From Symbiodinium natans (Eukaryota > Sar > Dinophyceae > Suessiales > Symbiodiniaceae), in the NCBI GenBank assembly GCA_905221605.1, contig CAJNDS010001669.1, positions 1 to 62,000 of the forward strand: a DNA stretch of 62,000 bases, in the 5' to 3' direction. Every line of letters starts with the position of its first letter. Position 1 is the first letter of the stretch. The notes beneath the pieces are model-generated. The model was given only the letters and a program-made list of their open reading frames with translations, was not told the origin of the DNA and made no database searches. The position numbers and the translations under genes were made by a program. Below are positions 29,927-42,153 of the stretch, piece by piece.

Positions 29927-32900
29927 CTAAATCCTAAACCCTAAACCCTAAGCCCTAAGCCCTCAACCCTCAGCCTTCAACCCTCAACCCTAAACCCTGA
30001 ACCCTCAACCCTCAACCCAAAACCCTAGCCCGCAAGCAGGGTTTAGGGCTCGAGTCCCGAAGGCCTGAGACGCCCAAAGTCCGGAACTGCTCTCATGGGA
30101 TCAGAATCCCCGGAAAAAGGGAACCTTACGAGACATTAAGAGTTTTGGGTTTAGGGTTTAGGGCTTATATAGGGTTTAGGGGTTTAGGGTTTGGGATCTA
30201 TAGGGTTTAGGGTAGGTTTTAGGGTTTAGGGTTTCATACTGAAGTAGCAGTACACAAATGACGCCGCAGACCGGGTCAGGACACAACCGCCCACAGAGGC
30301 GTCCCGATGTCTTTCGTCATAAGAATGCTGTTTAGGGTTGAGGGTTTAGGGCTTAGGGTTGGGGTTTAAAGTTTAGGGTTAGGGTTTCACAAGACGGATG
30401 TGGGTTTATAACGACATAGGTTTAGTGTTTGGATATGGTAGTTGATCAAAGCAGCTGTTCCCCCAAAATAACCCTATACCATATTTCCCCTATACGCCCA
30501 TTGGAAGCCTAAACATCTTCCCAAGAAGAAACTTTAGACCCCCATGTGCTGCAGCTGGGGTTCAGGGTATCTTGCTGAATCTTGCGGGATTGAGGTTTAG
30601 GGCGTTAAAACCGTAAACCCTAAACCCTAAACCGGGGTTTGGGCAGATGATGGGGGTGGGGGTCCTGCGCAGCGCGCAGAAAAGCCACTTTGAGCCCTAA
30701 ACCCTGTGCCCTGAACTCTGGCATTTAGGGTTTAAGGTTTGCCTGGCAGCCCTTTTGACTTTGCAAGTAGGGTTAGTAAGTTGGGTTCTGGGGAGTATTA
30801 TAGGGCTTCCTAGGGGATAAAAAGTGGACTGACTGAGTCAAAAGTTAAAAGGGCTTACAAGTAGGGCCCTAAACCCTAAACCCTAAACCCTAAACCCTAA
30901 ACCCTAAACCCTGAACCCTGAACCCTAAACCCCAAACCCTAAACCCCATACCCCAAACCCCAAACCCTAGCAAGGCAAGCCTTGAGGGCTTTGTGCGTCG
31001 TTGGCTCCCGGTGCAACAGAGCCTCGGCATCTCCAGCCACCCCAAAATACCCCCAAGCTCTAAACCCTGTTGCGGTTTAGGGTTCAGGGTTTAAAATTTA
31101 GGGTTTAGGGTTTGGGTCTTGGGTTTTGGGTTTAGGCCTTAGCAGGGTTTCGGGCTCAGGCTTTTAGACGTTTACGGCCCGGGCCCCTTAAGGAATGTCA
31201 AGCATCCCTATGTATTACAAGGTAGACTCCAAAACCCTGAACCTCATTCCCTAAAGCATAACCCCCTTAACCTCGCTAAGGGGCCCCGAGCATGCTGGGT
31301 TTAGGGTTTAGGGTTTAGGGTTTAGGGTTTAGGGTTTAGGGTTTAGGGTTTAGGGTTTAGGGTTTAGGGTTTAGGGTTTAGGGTTAAGGCTCCCGATATT
31401 GGCACTGGATTAGGCGCTTTTTTGGGGTACCTAGAGTAGAATTACACCCCCCATATCTGGATGCCTGTCTGAGTTTTCAAGCTTATGGCTTTCGTGCCTG
31501 TGGTCCTTAAGAAACCAGTGTGTGTTTATCTTGGTCCTGGCTGGTAGGTATCGAGACATGTCTGCATGTAAGAAAAACGGCTAAGGCCTGGGATTTCGGG
31601 GGTCTCGCGGTGCAGGTTCAAGGTTTAGGGTTTCAGGTTTCGGGTCTATGCCTGTCAGAGGTCTGGGGTATGGTTGATGCAGGCTTGTCGGGCAAACCCT
31701 AAACCTTAAACCCTAAACCCTAAACCCTAAACCCTAAACTGAGTTAGCGAGTTCGATTATGATTCCATGCGCGCTGCAAAAAGGCGCCCAAAGCCTGAGC
31801 CCTGAACACCCAAAAAACACACTTTAAAGCAACAACAAAACAAAAACACAACCTCAACACAAAAACCAAAACAAATTAAACACATCCTAAACGAACAGCC
31901 TCACAAACCCTTACAAAAACACTGCGAAAAAAGCCCGCAAAAATCCTAAAGCCCTAGAAGCCCTAAGCCCTAAACCCCTAAACCCTAAACTTTAAAGGCC
32001 CTAGAAAGGGTTTGGGGTTTAGGGTTTAGGGCTTAGGGCTTAGGGTTTGGGGGTTTAGGGTTTAGGGCTTAGGGGTTGGGGTTCAGGGTCTAGAACTTGG
32101 GGTTGAGGCTTTTTGTGTGTTTAGGGGTTGGGTTTTAGGGTCCAGGCTTTAGCGTTTAGACGTTGAGGGCTATACTTTCCCCGAGAACCCGAGCCTTTAT
32201 GCCACATGCGCTGTCAACCCCTAAACCCTAAACCCTAAACCCTAAACCCTGAACCCTAAACCCTGAACCCTAAACCCTAAACCCTAAACCCTAAACCCTA
32301 AACCCTAAACCCTAAACCCTAAACCCTAAACCCTAAACCCTAAACCATCTGAGATAAGCACTTCGCGGTGTCGCGCCGCCGCTGCCAACAGACCCTGCAT
32401 TGAGGGAGACTGAAACCCTAAACCCTAAACCCTAAACCCTAAACCCTAAACCCTAAACCCTAAACCCTAAACCCTAAACCCTAAACCTACACCCTAAAAC
32501 CTATGCCCTAAACCCTAAACCCTAAACCGTGCTAGATACCTTCTGAAACAAGCCTCGCGGAGTGGCGTTGCCGCTCGCTGCACCGGTACCTGCCACAAAA
32601 TCCCCCTAAAACCTCCCAACAGGTATGAACCCACATATGTATAAATAAAAGAATAAGAAAAATAAATATAAATATAAATCTCTATATATATATGAGTATA
32701 CGAATCTCTCTATATATATAGATATATAGATATATATATATATATATGCCTGTAAGGCAGATACTACCTTTAAGTTAGGGAGCTTACCAGCTGGATTGGG
32801 GAAATTCCAGGTCTGTAGGGCCTCCTACTCTTGCCCTAAGCCGGCCCATAAAGCCCTCTGAAACGAGTCTTAATGTCTGTAAATTGGCTTTTCTGGGTTC

Positions 32901-33127
32901 AAAAACATTTCAGGACTAGTTTTTCATGTCGTGAGTCTTGCTGTGAAGATAATCCCTGTTAATGCAAAATGCTCTGCCTAGTAAGCCCTCCTGAACCCCT
33001 ACACCCTAGCCCTAAACACCCCCTAAACCCTAAACCCTGAATCCTACACCCGGAGCGTGCTAGGAGGGAAGGGATTGCGGCTCGACCAGCGCTCCAAGGA
33101 ATTTAAAACGGAAATCCTCTGCAATTA

Positions 33128-33239
33128 CTTGGTTGACTTCTGAACCCCTCCTCAAAGTTCAACGTTTAGTCTCCTTATTGTAGTTTCTACAAAAACCCAA
33201 GAAGTTAAAGTCCTAAGAGCCAGCCACAAGAAAGCCAAG
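33128..33239. mobile_element. Introner-like element, CTTGGCTGACTTCTGAA family, TSD ATTA
   Basis: ATTA flanks both ends (33124-33127 and 33240-33243), the same tetranucleotide as the copy at 22385. It begins CTTGGTTGACTTCTGAACCC and ends CAGCCACAAGAAAGCCAAG. Unlike the other two copies it has no telomere repeat inside, so it may represent the bare element. Confidence 0.85.
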
Positions 33240-34148
33240 ATTAAGAATACCGGGCAGAGGAGGGAAGCAAGGATGCGGGGTGTTGGGGTCCAGGGTTTAG
33301 GGTTTTAGGGTTTCAGTTTCAGGTGTATGGGTTTAGGGAGGTACTGTACCTGTTTTGAAAGAAATGCCCATGCAAAGGTCGTCAGTTGCCTTCTTGCAGC
33401 TTGTGTGGCCCGGACAGTACTGAAGATGTAAACCCTAAACCCTAAACCCTAAACCCTAAACCCTAAACCCTAAACCCTAAACCCTGTACCAGTCCATTGC
33501 GGAGAGCGCGTTTCGAGCCGATCGTTGTAAGAATGAGAACGCCATGAAGGCACCGGGCTTAGGGTTTTGGATCTAGGGTTTAGGGTTTAGGGTTTAGGGT
33601 TTAGGGTTTAGGGTTTAGGGTTTAGGGTTTAACCAAACACCCCGTGATTCCGTTCCCTCCGTGTGCCTCCAGGTAGGCTGAGGGTACCGAGGTACTTGGC
33701 CTTCAAGACGCCACGCATGTTAAGTTAGGCTGGTTACTTCGGGCGTTGGGCCGCGTGAATCTGCGCCCGGCGGAGGAAACCAAAGAACGCAAGCCGCGCG
33801 TTGCTCTTCTTTAAGCCTCCGAAGTAAGGCCAACTGCATCCCTAATTCCGCGACCCTAAGCCCTGAACCCTAAACCCTAAACCCTAAACCCGAAACCCCA
33901 ACCCCCAAATCCCAACTCCAGGACCCTCATATCGAGGCCCGAGCCATTGCCACGAGGCTGGCTCCCTGCTGGACCAGGACCTACGGTAACACGATCGGGT
34001 TTCGGGCTTAGGGTGTAGGGTTTAGGGTTGAGGGTTTAGTCTAACAAACTATTCCTAAATATGATCCTCTTATAAACCCAATAAGAACAAAATATCTCAA
34101 GGTCCTGCCCAGCAAACAATACCCTAAACCCTAAACCCTAACCCCTAA

Positions 34149-34284
34149 GCCCCCTACACAGATTCGTCAAAGCCTTCAGACATTGCACTCAAGCCACCAG
34201 TGCACCGCTTGTGGCTCTTTCCTGAACCGCGTCGCACAGGTCGCGCTCTATCCAGAGATGCTTCCTATCACCATAGGTCCCGCG
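34149..34284. repeat. Dispersed duplicated segment, copy 2
   Basis: Nearly identical to 21921-22051 apart from a few substitutions and an indel near its right end. Preceded by CCCTAA-type repeats and followed by TTTAGGG. Confidence 0.7.
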
Positions 34285-35020
34285 GTTTAGGGTTTAGGGT
34301 TTAGGGCTTAGGGTTTAGGGTTTAGGATTATGGTACCCCCCTAGCACAATCCCTATTAAGGACTGTTAGTATAGGGGGCAACATCCCAAACATACCTTTA
34401 TTTCAGAATAAGGATCCCCCACCTGGCCCGTTGCTTAAGAACGCCCTCCTCCCAAAAACAAACAAGATAATCATCCCTGTCTTACCCTTATAAGGAACGA
34501 AAAATTGTACATATATATATATAAATGTATATATTTTTTTCTATATAAGGACCTAAGGAAGAATGCTTTCCGATTTTTTCGGGGGTTTCTTAAGCAAATA
34601 CTAGGTGCTTTTTCCTCTCTGGCAAGCGCTATGCCCAGACAAACCCTAAATTCTACTTGGAGGTTTCATGGGTAGTTAGAAGTAGGGGTAGAAGTGTGGA
34701 AACTTTGCTGATAACCCTGCTCAGGGTACTTCTAGCCCCTAGACCGAAAATTTGAGCCTAAACCCGAAACCATAATCTAAACCCCATTGACCGTGGAAAG
34801 TCCTGCCGTGGGCCAAAGCTTGAACAAGGCGCCGCTCGCGAGTCGGCGCTCGAAAAAATCACCGCAACGCTCAGGGTTCAGGGTTCAGGGTTCAGGGTTC
34901 AGGGTTCAGGGTTCAGGGTTCAGGGTCCAGGGTTTAGGGTTTTTGAAGCCCGAGATTTCCCATGACCATAGGACTCGAAAGCACCGAGCCCCCAAAACCG
35001 CCTTCTCTGCCAATGCCCTG

Positions 35021-35130
35021 GGGACTACATGAACCCTAAAAGGGTTTATGGTTCACATACCTTAATAGGAATTGCAGTAGTATAGGGTATATGACCCGAA
35101 ATTTACGGTTCATTTCGTCCCTAAGGCAGA
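35021..35130. mobile_element. AAATGAACC family element (same family as MFS-GT intron 1)
   Basis: Contains ATGAACCCTAAAAGGGTTTA, GCAGTAGTATAGGGTATATG and GGTTCATTTCGTCC. Ends are imperfect inverted repeats (GGGGAC / GTCCC). Confidence 0.75.
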
Positions 35131-35587
35131 TCTGCACAGCTGCATTCCTCTTTGTCAGAGCTTAGAATCTGAAACTTCTTGTGTTCATCCTGCTTGGTTG
35201 CCCAGAGTTTGCCAGACTTCCAATCTGACCAGGTCCTTCGGGTTTAGGGTTTAGGGTTTAGGGTTTAGGGTTTAGGGTTTAGGGTTTAGGGTTTAGGGTT
35301 TAGGGTTTCGGGTTTAGGCTCATGTGGCGTGCTGAAGCTTTGTCGCTCCCCACAGAGTTTCCCCCCCCCCCCCCCCCCCCCACCCTCTTTGGGATTGCGT
35401 CTCCCAGCACTGTTGAAGGTCTAGTAGGCTTTCCCTCCCCACTTCACGGACCCTAAACCCTAAACCCTAAACCCTAAATCCTAAACCCCTGAGGACCAAC
35501 CCCGAGTCCCCAATGCCCAATGATGAAGTAATATTGACCGCGTTTAAGGAATACTGCGCCAGGACGAAAGTTCGTCGCATCGGGAAC

Positions 35588-35824
35588 TTATGCCAGCATG
35601 TACGTGCAAACCCCCCACCCCCATAGACTCCTCCACAAGATGTGCCTCTGGGGCGCGGAGGATTTAAAGTCCTCCGTCGGAACAGAAAAGTAATATATGT
35701 TTAAAACAGCGCGGAAATTCCTCCGCTGGCCAGGCCACAGAAAATGCACTTCCGCGTACTCCGCGTCCTCCACTAACGCAAGATATGCAAGTGCGACAAA
35801 ACATTCTTCCTCCTGATGTATCAC
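35588..35824 (-). CDS. Possible ORF, unidentified
   Basis: A minus-strand frame of 78 codons reads YAEVHFLWPGQRRNFRAVLN and similar. It includes a palindrome-like pair (CGGAGGA / TCCTCCG words) that hints at a mobile-element origin. No family recognised; it may not be coding. Confidence 0.2.
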   Translation of the reverse strand: MIHQEEECFVALAYLALVEDAEYAEVHFLWPGQRRNFRAVLNIYYFSVPTEDFKSSAPQRHILWRSLWGWGVCTYMLA

Positions 35825-36808
35825 GGAACACTAAACCCTAAACCCTGAAACCTAAGCCCTAAACCCTAAACCCTAAACCCTAAACCCTAAACCCTGAACC
35901 CTAAACCCTAAACCCTGATAAGGGACCTTATAAGGTCTATTTCAGGGTTGTTTGGGGGCTATAGGGGTTATATAGGGGAATAAGTGATTGAGGGTCACTT
36001 CTAGGGGTCCCTCCTTGTGCCCCTTAAGTTTAAGGAACATCAAGTTAAGGGAGAGAGGAGTCTCTGGGTAGACTACAGCGCGGCAGGACCAAAGCAGCCG
36101 GGCGACACACGGGTTTAGGGTTTAGGGTTTAGGTTCAGGGTTTGCCCTCAGGGCTATTAGGGTTTACTGTATGGGGCGCTAGTGTACAACGCGAATCGGA
36201 CAACCCAACACCCAAAGGCTTGACAACCTAAACCCAAAATCCCTAACCCCTAGACCCTGAAGCCCCTGCCTTAAGAATCCAAACTTTTGCAGGTGATTAC
36301 ACTCAAACCCCTGGTAGGATTGTCAGGTAACCTACAAACAATTGGGAATTGGGTTTTGGGTTCTTAGGGTAAGCCCTTAAGACCCTAAACCCGAAGGACC
36401 CTAGACCCTAAACCCTAAACCCTAAACCCGAAACCCTAAACCCGAAGGACCCTAGACCCTAGACCCTAAACCCTAAACCCGAAACCCTAAACCCGAAGGA
36501 CCTGGTCAGATTGGAACTGCACAGCCACGGCCCGACCACCGATCTGGAACCTGCCAGGGTAGGGGGTTCCGGGTTGAGGGTTGAGGGTTCAGGGTTGAGG
36601 GTTTAGGGTTGAGGGTTGAGGGTTCAGGGTTCAGGGTTTAGGGTTCAGGGTTGAGGGTTTAGGGTTCAGGGTTGAGGGTTTAGGGTTGAGGGTTTAGGGT
36701 TCCGGGTTGAGGGTTCAGGGTTGAGGGTTTGTGATTGCAGCTGTTTGGGGTCGAAGGATTTCGCATTTGGTTTCAGGATGTAGCGAACGAGCATGTAGGA
36801 CTTGAGTT

Positions 36809-36882
36809 AGGATGTTCCCCCTTATACTAACACCCCCGATTATAATCTCCATTATGGGCTGTTGGTATAAGGGGGAACATCC
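36809..36882. mobile_element. Inverted-repeat element, GGGATGTTCCCCC family (short copy)
   Basis: It begins AGGATGTTCCCCCTTATAC and ends GTATAAGGGGGAACATCC. The unique flanks share GGACTTGAGT on both sides, followed by a similar TTAGGATG, so a short flanking duplication may be present. Confidence 0.7.
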
Positions 36883-39800
36883 GACAGGATACAGGACTTG
36901 AGTGTTTAGGATGTAGGCTCGACTCGTACAGCAAAGAAGATGGCGTCGGACACGCTGGGCAATGGGCATCGCTTGAAGGCATCTCTACTATTTGCTTAAG
37001 AAGCCCCTTAAACATGAAAGATAACAATCCCTGTGTTACCTTTACAAGGCTGTTGAAATTTTCAGGTGGTTCTTCAGCAAATCGTAGATCTTGGTTGCAG
37101 TTCCCAACTTTGTTGCTGCCACCTGCCACCTTGCTCAGGTCAGGAAGGCTTATGAAATCCTGCGTGCGCCCGTGCTGCTGCTCTGGCGAGTGGCAGTATG
37201 ACACGCTTCATGCACTGTTGCCTCTCCTTTCCAGTCATCAGTTTGGGTGCGTCAAAGCATCAGCAACATTTGCTTGTCCTTTCCGACCTGTGCATAAGCA
37301 TCGGAAAAGGATCGGCAAAAGTTGTTGACAGAAAACCGAATAAACCAGATGCTACCCGATGCACCCATACACCCTAATAACGCCCTACGCCATAACCCCT
37401 TGAGAGGTAGTGCCTCACTGGGAAGGAAACTCAAAAGTTATTCCAAAGCACAACGCAGCCAATCGTACATGATAGGAATAGATCTTAAAGTCATAAGCAA
37501 GAAACCCTATACAGTTATATACATATACAAATTTATGTATACATATATATATATAAATACGAGAGAGAGATTTAGCGACCTGCTTTACTTCAGGATGTGG
37601 GTACCTAGCACAAACTCTGATCCCCAGCAGCCTGCCCGGGCCGAGCCGGGTCACCAGAGGCGCCTGACGTGCACCACGCGCGGCCTCCACGGCCTGTCGA
37701 AGCGCAGGGTTTAGGGTTTAGGGTTTAGGGTTTAGGGTCTAGGGTCTAGGGTTTAGGGTCTAGGGTTTAGGGTTTAGGGTTTAGGGTTTAGGGTTAAAGC
37801 TGAAAAAGCATATGCACACGAAGCAGGATGACGCAGCTTTGTCCCCATGCCCCTCATTGCTCGGGTCAGTCTGTACACAGTCGGCAGTCTGGCGGGCCGT
37901 GCCGCCGAAGAGGAAAACAACCGTTATAGGCGACAGGAGGGTGGCTGTGCCGCTCCCGCTACAGGGTTTAGGGTTTAGGGTTTAGGGTTTAGGGTTTAGG
38001 GTTTAGGGTTTAGGGTTTAGGGTTTAGGGTTTAGGGTTTAGGGTTTAGGGCCGCTCCCCCTACATGTTAAGGGACTAAAGGAGGGAATCTAGGGGACCTT
38101 ACGGGTTATTTCGGGGGTTATTTGGGGGCTGCATCGGTATATATAGGGGGTTTATATAGGCGAATAAGATCATATCTGGGGCTGCCCGGCCACCGCTCCT
38201 ATCGGCGGTTTTCCAAGGGTCTTGCAAAGATACCCGCCGCCATGGAAGAAACTTCAAAAAACTGGGAGCTTGAGTAGAGAGACGTGAGTGCGGGGAGGCT
38301 AGATCGCTGACCTCCACCCCTTCCTCATCTCAATGGTATTCACATACAAGAAAGCGTCTGCAATCATGTGTCCCATGCTTGTCTCTTGATTCTGTGCGAG
38401 TTTCCGTCTCTTGATCGTTGGTGAGTTTCCGTCGCTGTTTCTCTTGCGCGTAGAGTGGTTCGATCTTTATGGCATGTACAATCTACAAGCAGCTTACTTT
38501 ACAGGCTTTGGTCGCATTTCAACCTACTGTGCAGCAAGGACGTGGGCCCTTGAAACAATTGCTGGACAATCCACTCTTGGTGCAGTCGTACACGATTCGG
38601 GTGATGCAAATAATTGTACACTACTTTCCTGTCATAGTATCAACGACGGACAAGGACTGCCCATACATTCTTCAGATCAATCGGCAGGCTGGCATTTTGC
38701 TAGCCATGAACATGCACATTATGCACCACCAAACAGCATTTGCACCACATTAAATGAGGGTTTAGGGTTTAGGGTTTAGGGTTTAGGGTTTAGGGTTTAG
38801 GGTTGGCTCTCGGACCACAACCCCTTAGGCCCGTGATCTGGCAAAGTTCTGTGGCGTTGGTATCCTAAACCCTAAACGCTATAACAACTCACAGACCCTA
38901 AGCTTCTGTAGCGCCCACATAACATGCTTTGGGTGTCAGCCCAAGCATGAAGCATGGTCGCCTAGCCCCGGTTGTAAGAGACTCTAGACTGGTTCGTGCC
39001 CCACTTTAGGGTTTAGGGTTTCGGGTTTAGGGTTAGGGTGCTTTCATTGTGCTTCTAAAGGGGATTTCGAAGGGATTCAGACCCTAACAGGGGAAATCAG
39101 TGTGCTATCCTACTCCTTTTTTGCCTTCATGAAGCCACATGCACCACGCGACCATGCCTCAAGGATCTGGAAAGGTGGTGCCCCTGCGGGTGCAGGCATG
39201 ATATTTTCTGCTGGTTACTGTCATTCTGATAGATAGACTTTAACTGTGGGTGGCCTCGGGCCCTCCGTTAAAACCCTCTGAGGGGCCCCATCCGCATAGC
39301 AACACGAGCTACAAGAGCGAGGGAAGACGCGCGACTTGGCCGATCGGACAGTCCAAGTGGCTCAAATGCGTGAGATCCACCCTAAACCCTGAACCCTGAA
39401 CCCTAAACCGTGTCCCTTTATCTTTGTGTCATTTGTGTCTCGGGTTTTGGGTTGTACGGGTTTAGGTTTTTGTTTTTTCTTTTTTTGGGGTAGGGGGGGG
39501 GGTGTGTTCTGGGGTACTAGGGTTTCCGAGTGGGTGGGGCTCGGCCTGTCCTGGCCATACCCGCAAGGCTACGAAAGGGCCACGGGATTCGAGCCTATAG
39601 CGTTGCAACTTGCAGAGTCGACGCCAAGAAGGGCTTGGGGTTCGGGGTTTAGCGGTTGGGGCACAAGGTTTACGGGGTAGGGGAGAGCGCCACACCAGGA
39701 CATGCATGTTGCAGGAGGCAGAAAGCGTTGATTCAGGGCTTTGTGGTGTTTAGGGTCTGTCCAACGAGAGAAATCCCTAAACCTTAAACCCTAAACCCGC

Positions 39801-40186
39801 TTAGGGTTTAGGGTCAGAAGTCTTAAGTCCTAAAACTCGAACCCTGTCTTCCGATACATGCTTGGCAACTGCCGGCTAAATTATCCGCAGCAAAAAACAA
39901 ATGTCAGGACTCGGGAATTCTCAGATGATGGATGTGCAGCAGTAAGTGCTTCTGGAAGCCTCAAAACTCCCTAAACTCCCTACAGAGACCCCTAAACCCC
40001 AAACCCTAACTTCCCTAAACACGCTAATCTCCCTAATCTCCCTCATCTCCCTAAACCCTAAACCCTAAACCCTAAACCCTAAACCCTAAACTCCCCAAAG
40101 ATGATGTCAAGGGTCCAGGGTTCCAGACCGGGGTTCGCAGCCTTAAACGAGGAAAATCTACAGGGGCCTTGCAGCTGTCGTCGAGT

Positions 40187-40336
40187 CAGGGACTCCGATA
40201 CCCCCCAAAGACACGGAAGATTCCATTCAGGGCTTCTTCTTTGTTTAGGGTTTAGGGTTTAGGGTTCAGGGTTCAGGGTTCAAGGTTTGGGTTTAGCGTA
40301 TGGATTCCCTACACTAAGGGGTGCTGGAGTCTCTGT
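40187..40336. mobile_element. CCCAGAGACTCC family element with telomere repeat inside
   Basis: The left end reads CAGGGACTCCGATACCCC and the right end AAGGGGTGCTGGAGTCTCTG. A TTTAGGG / TTCAGGG block occupies the middle. Confidence 0.6.
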
Positions 40337-41311
40337 GTCTGTGTTGATCCACACTCCTGTCACAACTTGTGACGCTTCCAGATGTCACAAGCCCGGTGTT
40401 ACATCGCCGTGCCCCTGCGTTTGCGAGGTGGATAAGTCACGATTCTTGAGGGATTAAAGTCCCCCTAGGAGGTTGAAGTTGAGCACGATACCCTTCAGTG
40501 CAGGCCTTAAACCAAATGGAGAGCTCTTTCGTGTTCTCAACCCTAAACCCTAAACCCTAAACCCTAAACCCTAAACCCCAAACCCTAAACCCTAACACCC
40601 TAGTCTCTGCACGACGCAGCGACGCAAGCACCCATGCCAGGACATCTGGACGCGTCGCGGCGGATCGGTCCACGGCGCTGACAGGCTGTGGAAACGGCCT
40701 CAAAGGTAAGTTGGGGTTTAGGGTATAGGTTTTTTTTGCCACGGTTTAGGGTTTAGGGTTTAGGGTTTAGGGTTTAGGGTTTAGGGTTTAGGGGTTTCAG
40801 GGCATTCAAGCTGGGCCAGAGGCTAGACTCGCACAAATGGCGTGCGGAGGCTGCAAGATTATAGCACAGTTGGGGTGCGGAGGCTGGTTGATGTAGTGGA
40901 GGAGGCTGCACCTGCCCAAAGAATCCAATCTCTAAAAGGAATAAAGTTTAGGGTGTAGTAGACCTCCCCTGCGCGGAGGGGTGGCGCTTAAGCCCCTCTA
41001 TCTCCATGGTGCAAGCCGACTCGCGTCGTTCGCTCGCTTCCCACAGTTCGGAGGTCGGTAGCACCCACGGATCCCTGGACCCCCTGGGGTTTAGGGTTTA
41101 CGGTTTAGGGGCTTAGGGTTTAGGGTTTATAAGGCCTAAACGCTAAAAGGAATAAGCTAGGGTGGTTATGCCGCCTATGACGGCGCGGGTGGGACAAAGT
41201 GTTAGATGGCCCTCCACAACCCTAAACCCTAAACCCTAAACCCTAAACCAAGCCTTCGAAGCTAGTCTGCATCCCGGATCCTTCACAGCTTCTGCACCAT
41301 GTCACAACCGC

Positions 41312-41452
41312 AGACCCTAGACCCTAGACCCTAGACCCTAGACCCTGGAGCCTAAAGCCTAAAGCCTAAAGCCTAAAGCCTAAAGCCTAAAGCCTAAAGC
41401 CTAAAGCCTAAAGCCTGAAGCCTGAAGCCTGAAGCCTGAAGCCTGAAGCCTA
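41312..41452. repeat. Homogenised heptamer variants: CTAGACC, CTAAAGC, CTGAAGC
   Basis: Five CTAGACC-type units are followed by about ten GCCTAAA units and then about six GCCTGAA units. All keep the 7-bp period of the telomere repeat, but each block is internally uniform. Confidence 0.9.
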
Positions 41453-42019
41453 AGGCCATGAATTTTAGGGCTTTGGGTGCAATTTAGGGGTACAGATCCA
41501 ACGAATATTCCTACAGAGCCCCATACCCCGAGAACACGGGTTATACCCTTAAATCACATAGGGACTCTTAGTATGCTTTAAGGTACCCTAAACCCTAAAC
41601 CCTAAACCCTTACTATACTTTAAGATAATTGAGGGGGTATTGGGCTCTTTGGGTTGTATTCCTTGGGGCTCCGGGGGTTTCAGATGAAAGGGTGTCCAGA
41701 AGCCCTGCTGGAGAGCCCGATGCCCCTTCAATCGGGAATAGTGTCTAAGTTGAACCCTAATTAAACCCTAAACCCTAAACCCTAAACCCTAAACCCTAAG
41801 GGTTTAGGGGTTAGTGAGTTTAATAAGAGGCAATCATGGTTTAGGGCTGAGCCTTCCCCCGTGCTTACGGTTTAGGAATTGGAGAGGGTTTTGGGTTCAG
41901 GGTTGGGGGGAGGGGGGGGGGGGGTTGGCAACTGAGCAACATGAAGTCGGTGATGCAAGCAGCTTCAAATGCATGTGCGTCGTTGATCCCAACTTAGAGT
42001 CCAAGCTCTCAAGCCTATA

Positions 42020-42153
42020 CTTGGCGGTTCATGGGTAGTTATAAGGGTGTAGGGCTTTGGGTTTAGGGAAGGGTTTAAAAGTACCCTAAATAGGGTGCGA
42101 AGTAGAGTTACCAGATTCAGAACCCTACTTCAAGCAACCCATGAACCTCCAAG
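42020..42153. mobile_element. Inverted-repeat element, CTTGGAGGTTCATGG family
   Basis: It begins CTTGGCGGTTCATGGGTAGT and ends CCCATGAACCTCCAAG. A degenerate telomere-like word lies in the left arm. Confidence 0.75.

Larger units (their letters stand above)
29930..35580. repeat. Telomere-like repeat field with elements and unique islands
   Basis: TTTAGGG array 31293-31385; CCCTAAA arrays 32215-32346 and 32414-32528; an AT-rich TA region at 32640-32745; TTTAGGG at 33580-33628; TTCAGGG variant array at 34870-34930; TTTAGGG at 35240-35310; poly-C at 35360-35381. Between them are the elements listed separately, a partial GGGATGTTCCCCC element at 34321-34391, and a half CTTGGAGG element at 34654-34745. 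No convincing gene seen. Confidence 0.5.

Noticed and set aside
36565-36730. CRISPR array
   Set aside because: Short repeats with no unique spacers of constant length; they are telomere-like variants, and no cas-like gene is present.
38411-38779. 122-codon plus-strand ORF in a stretch free of telomere repeats
   Set aside because: A second overlapping frame of similar length is also open, neither resembles a family I know, and the end of the longer one runs into telomere repeats. Not enough to call a gene.
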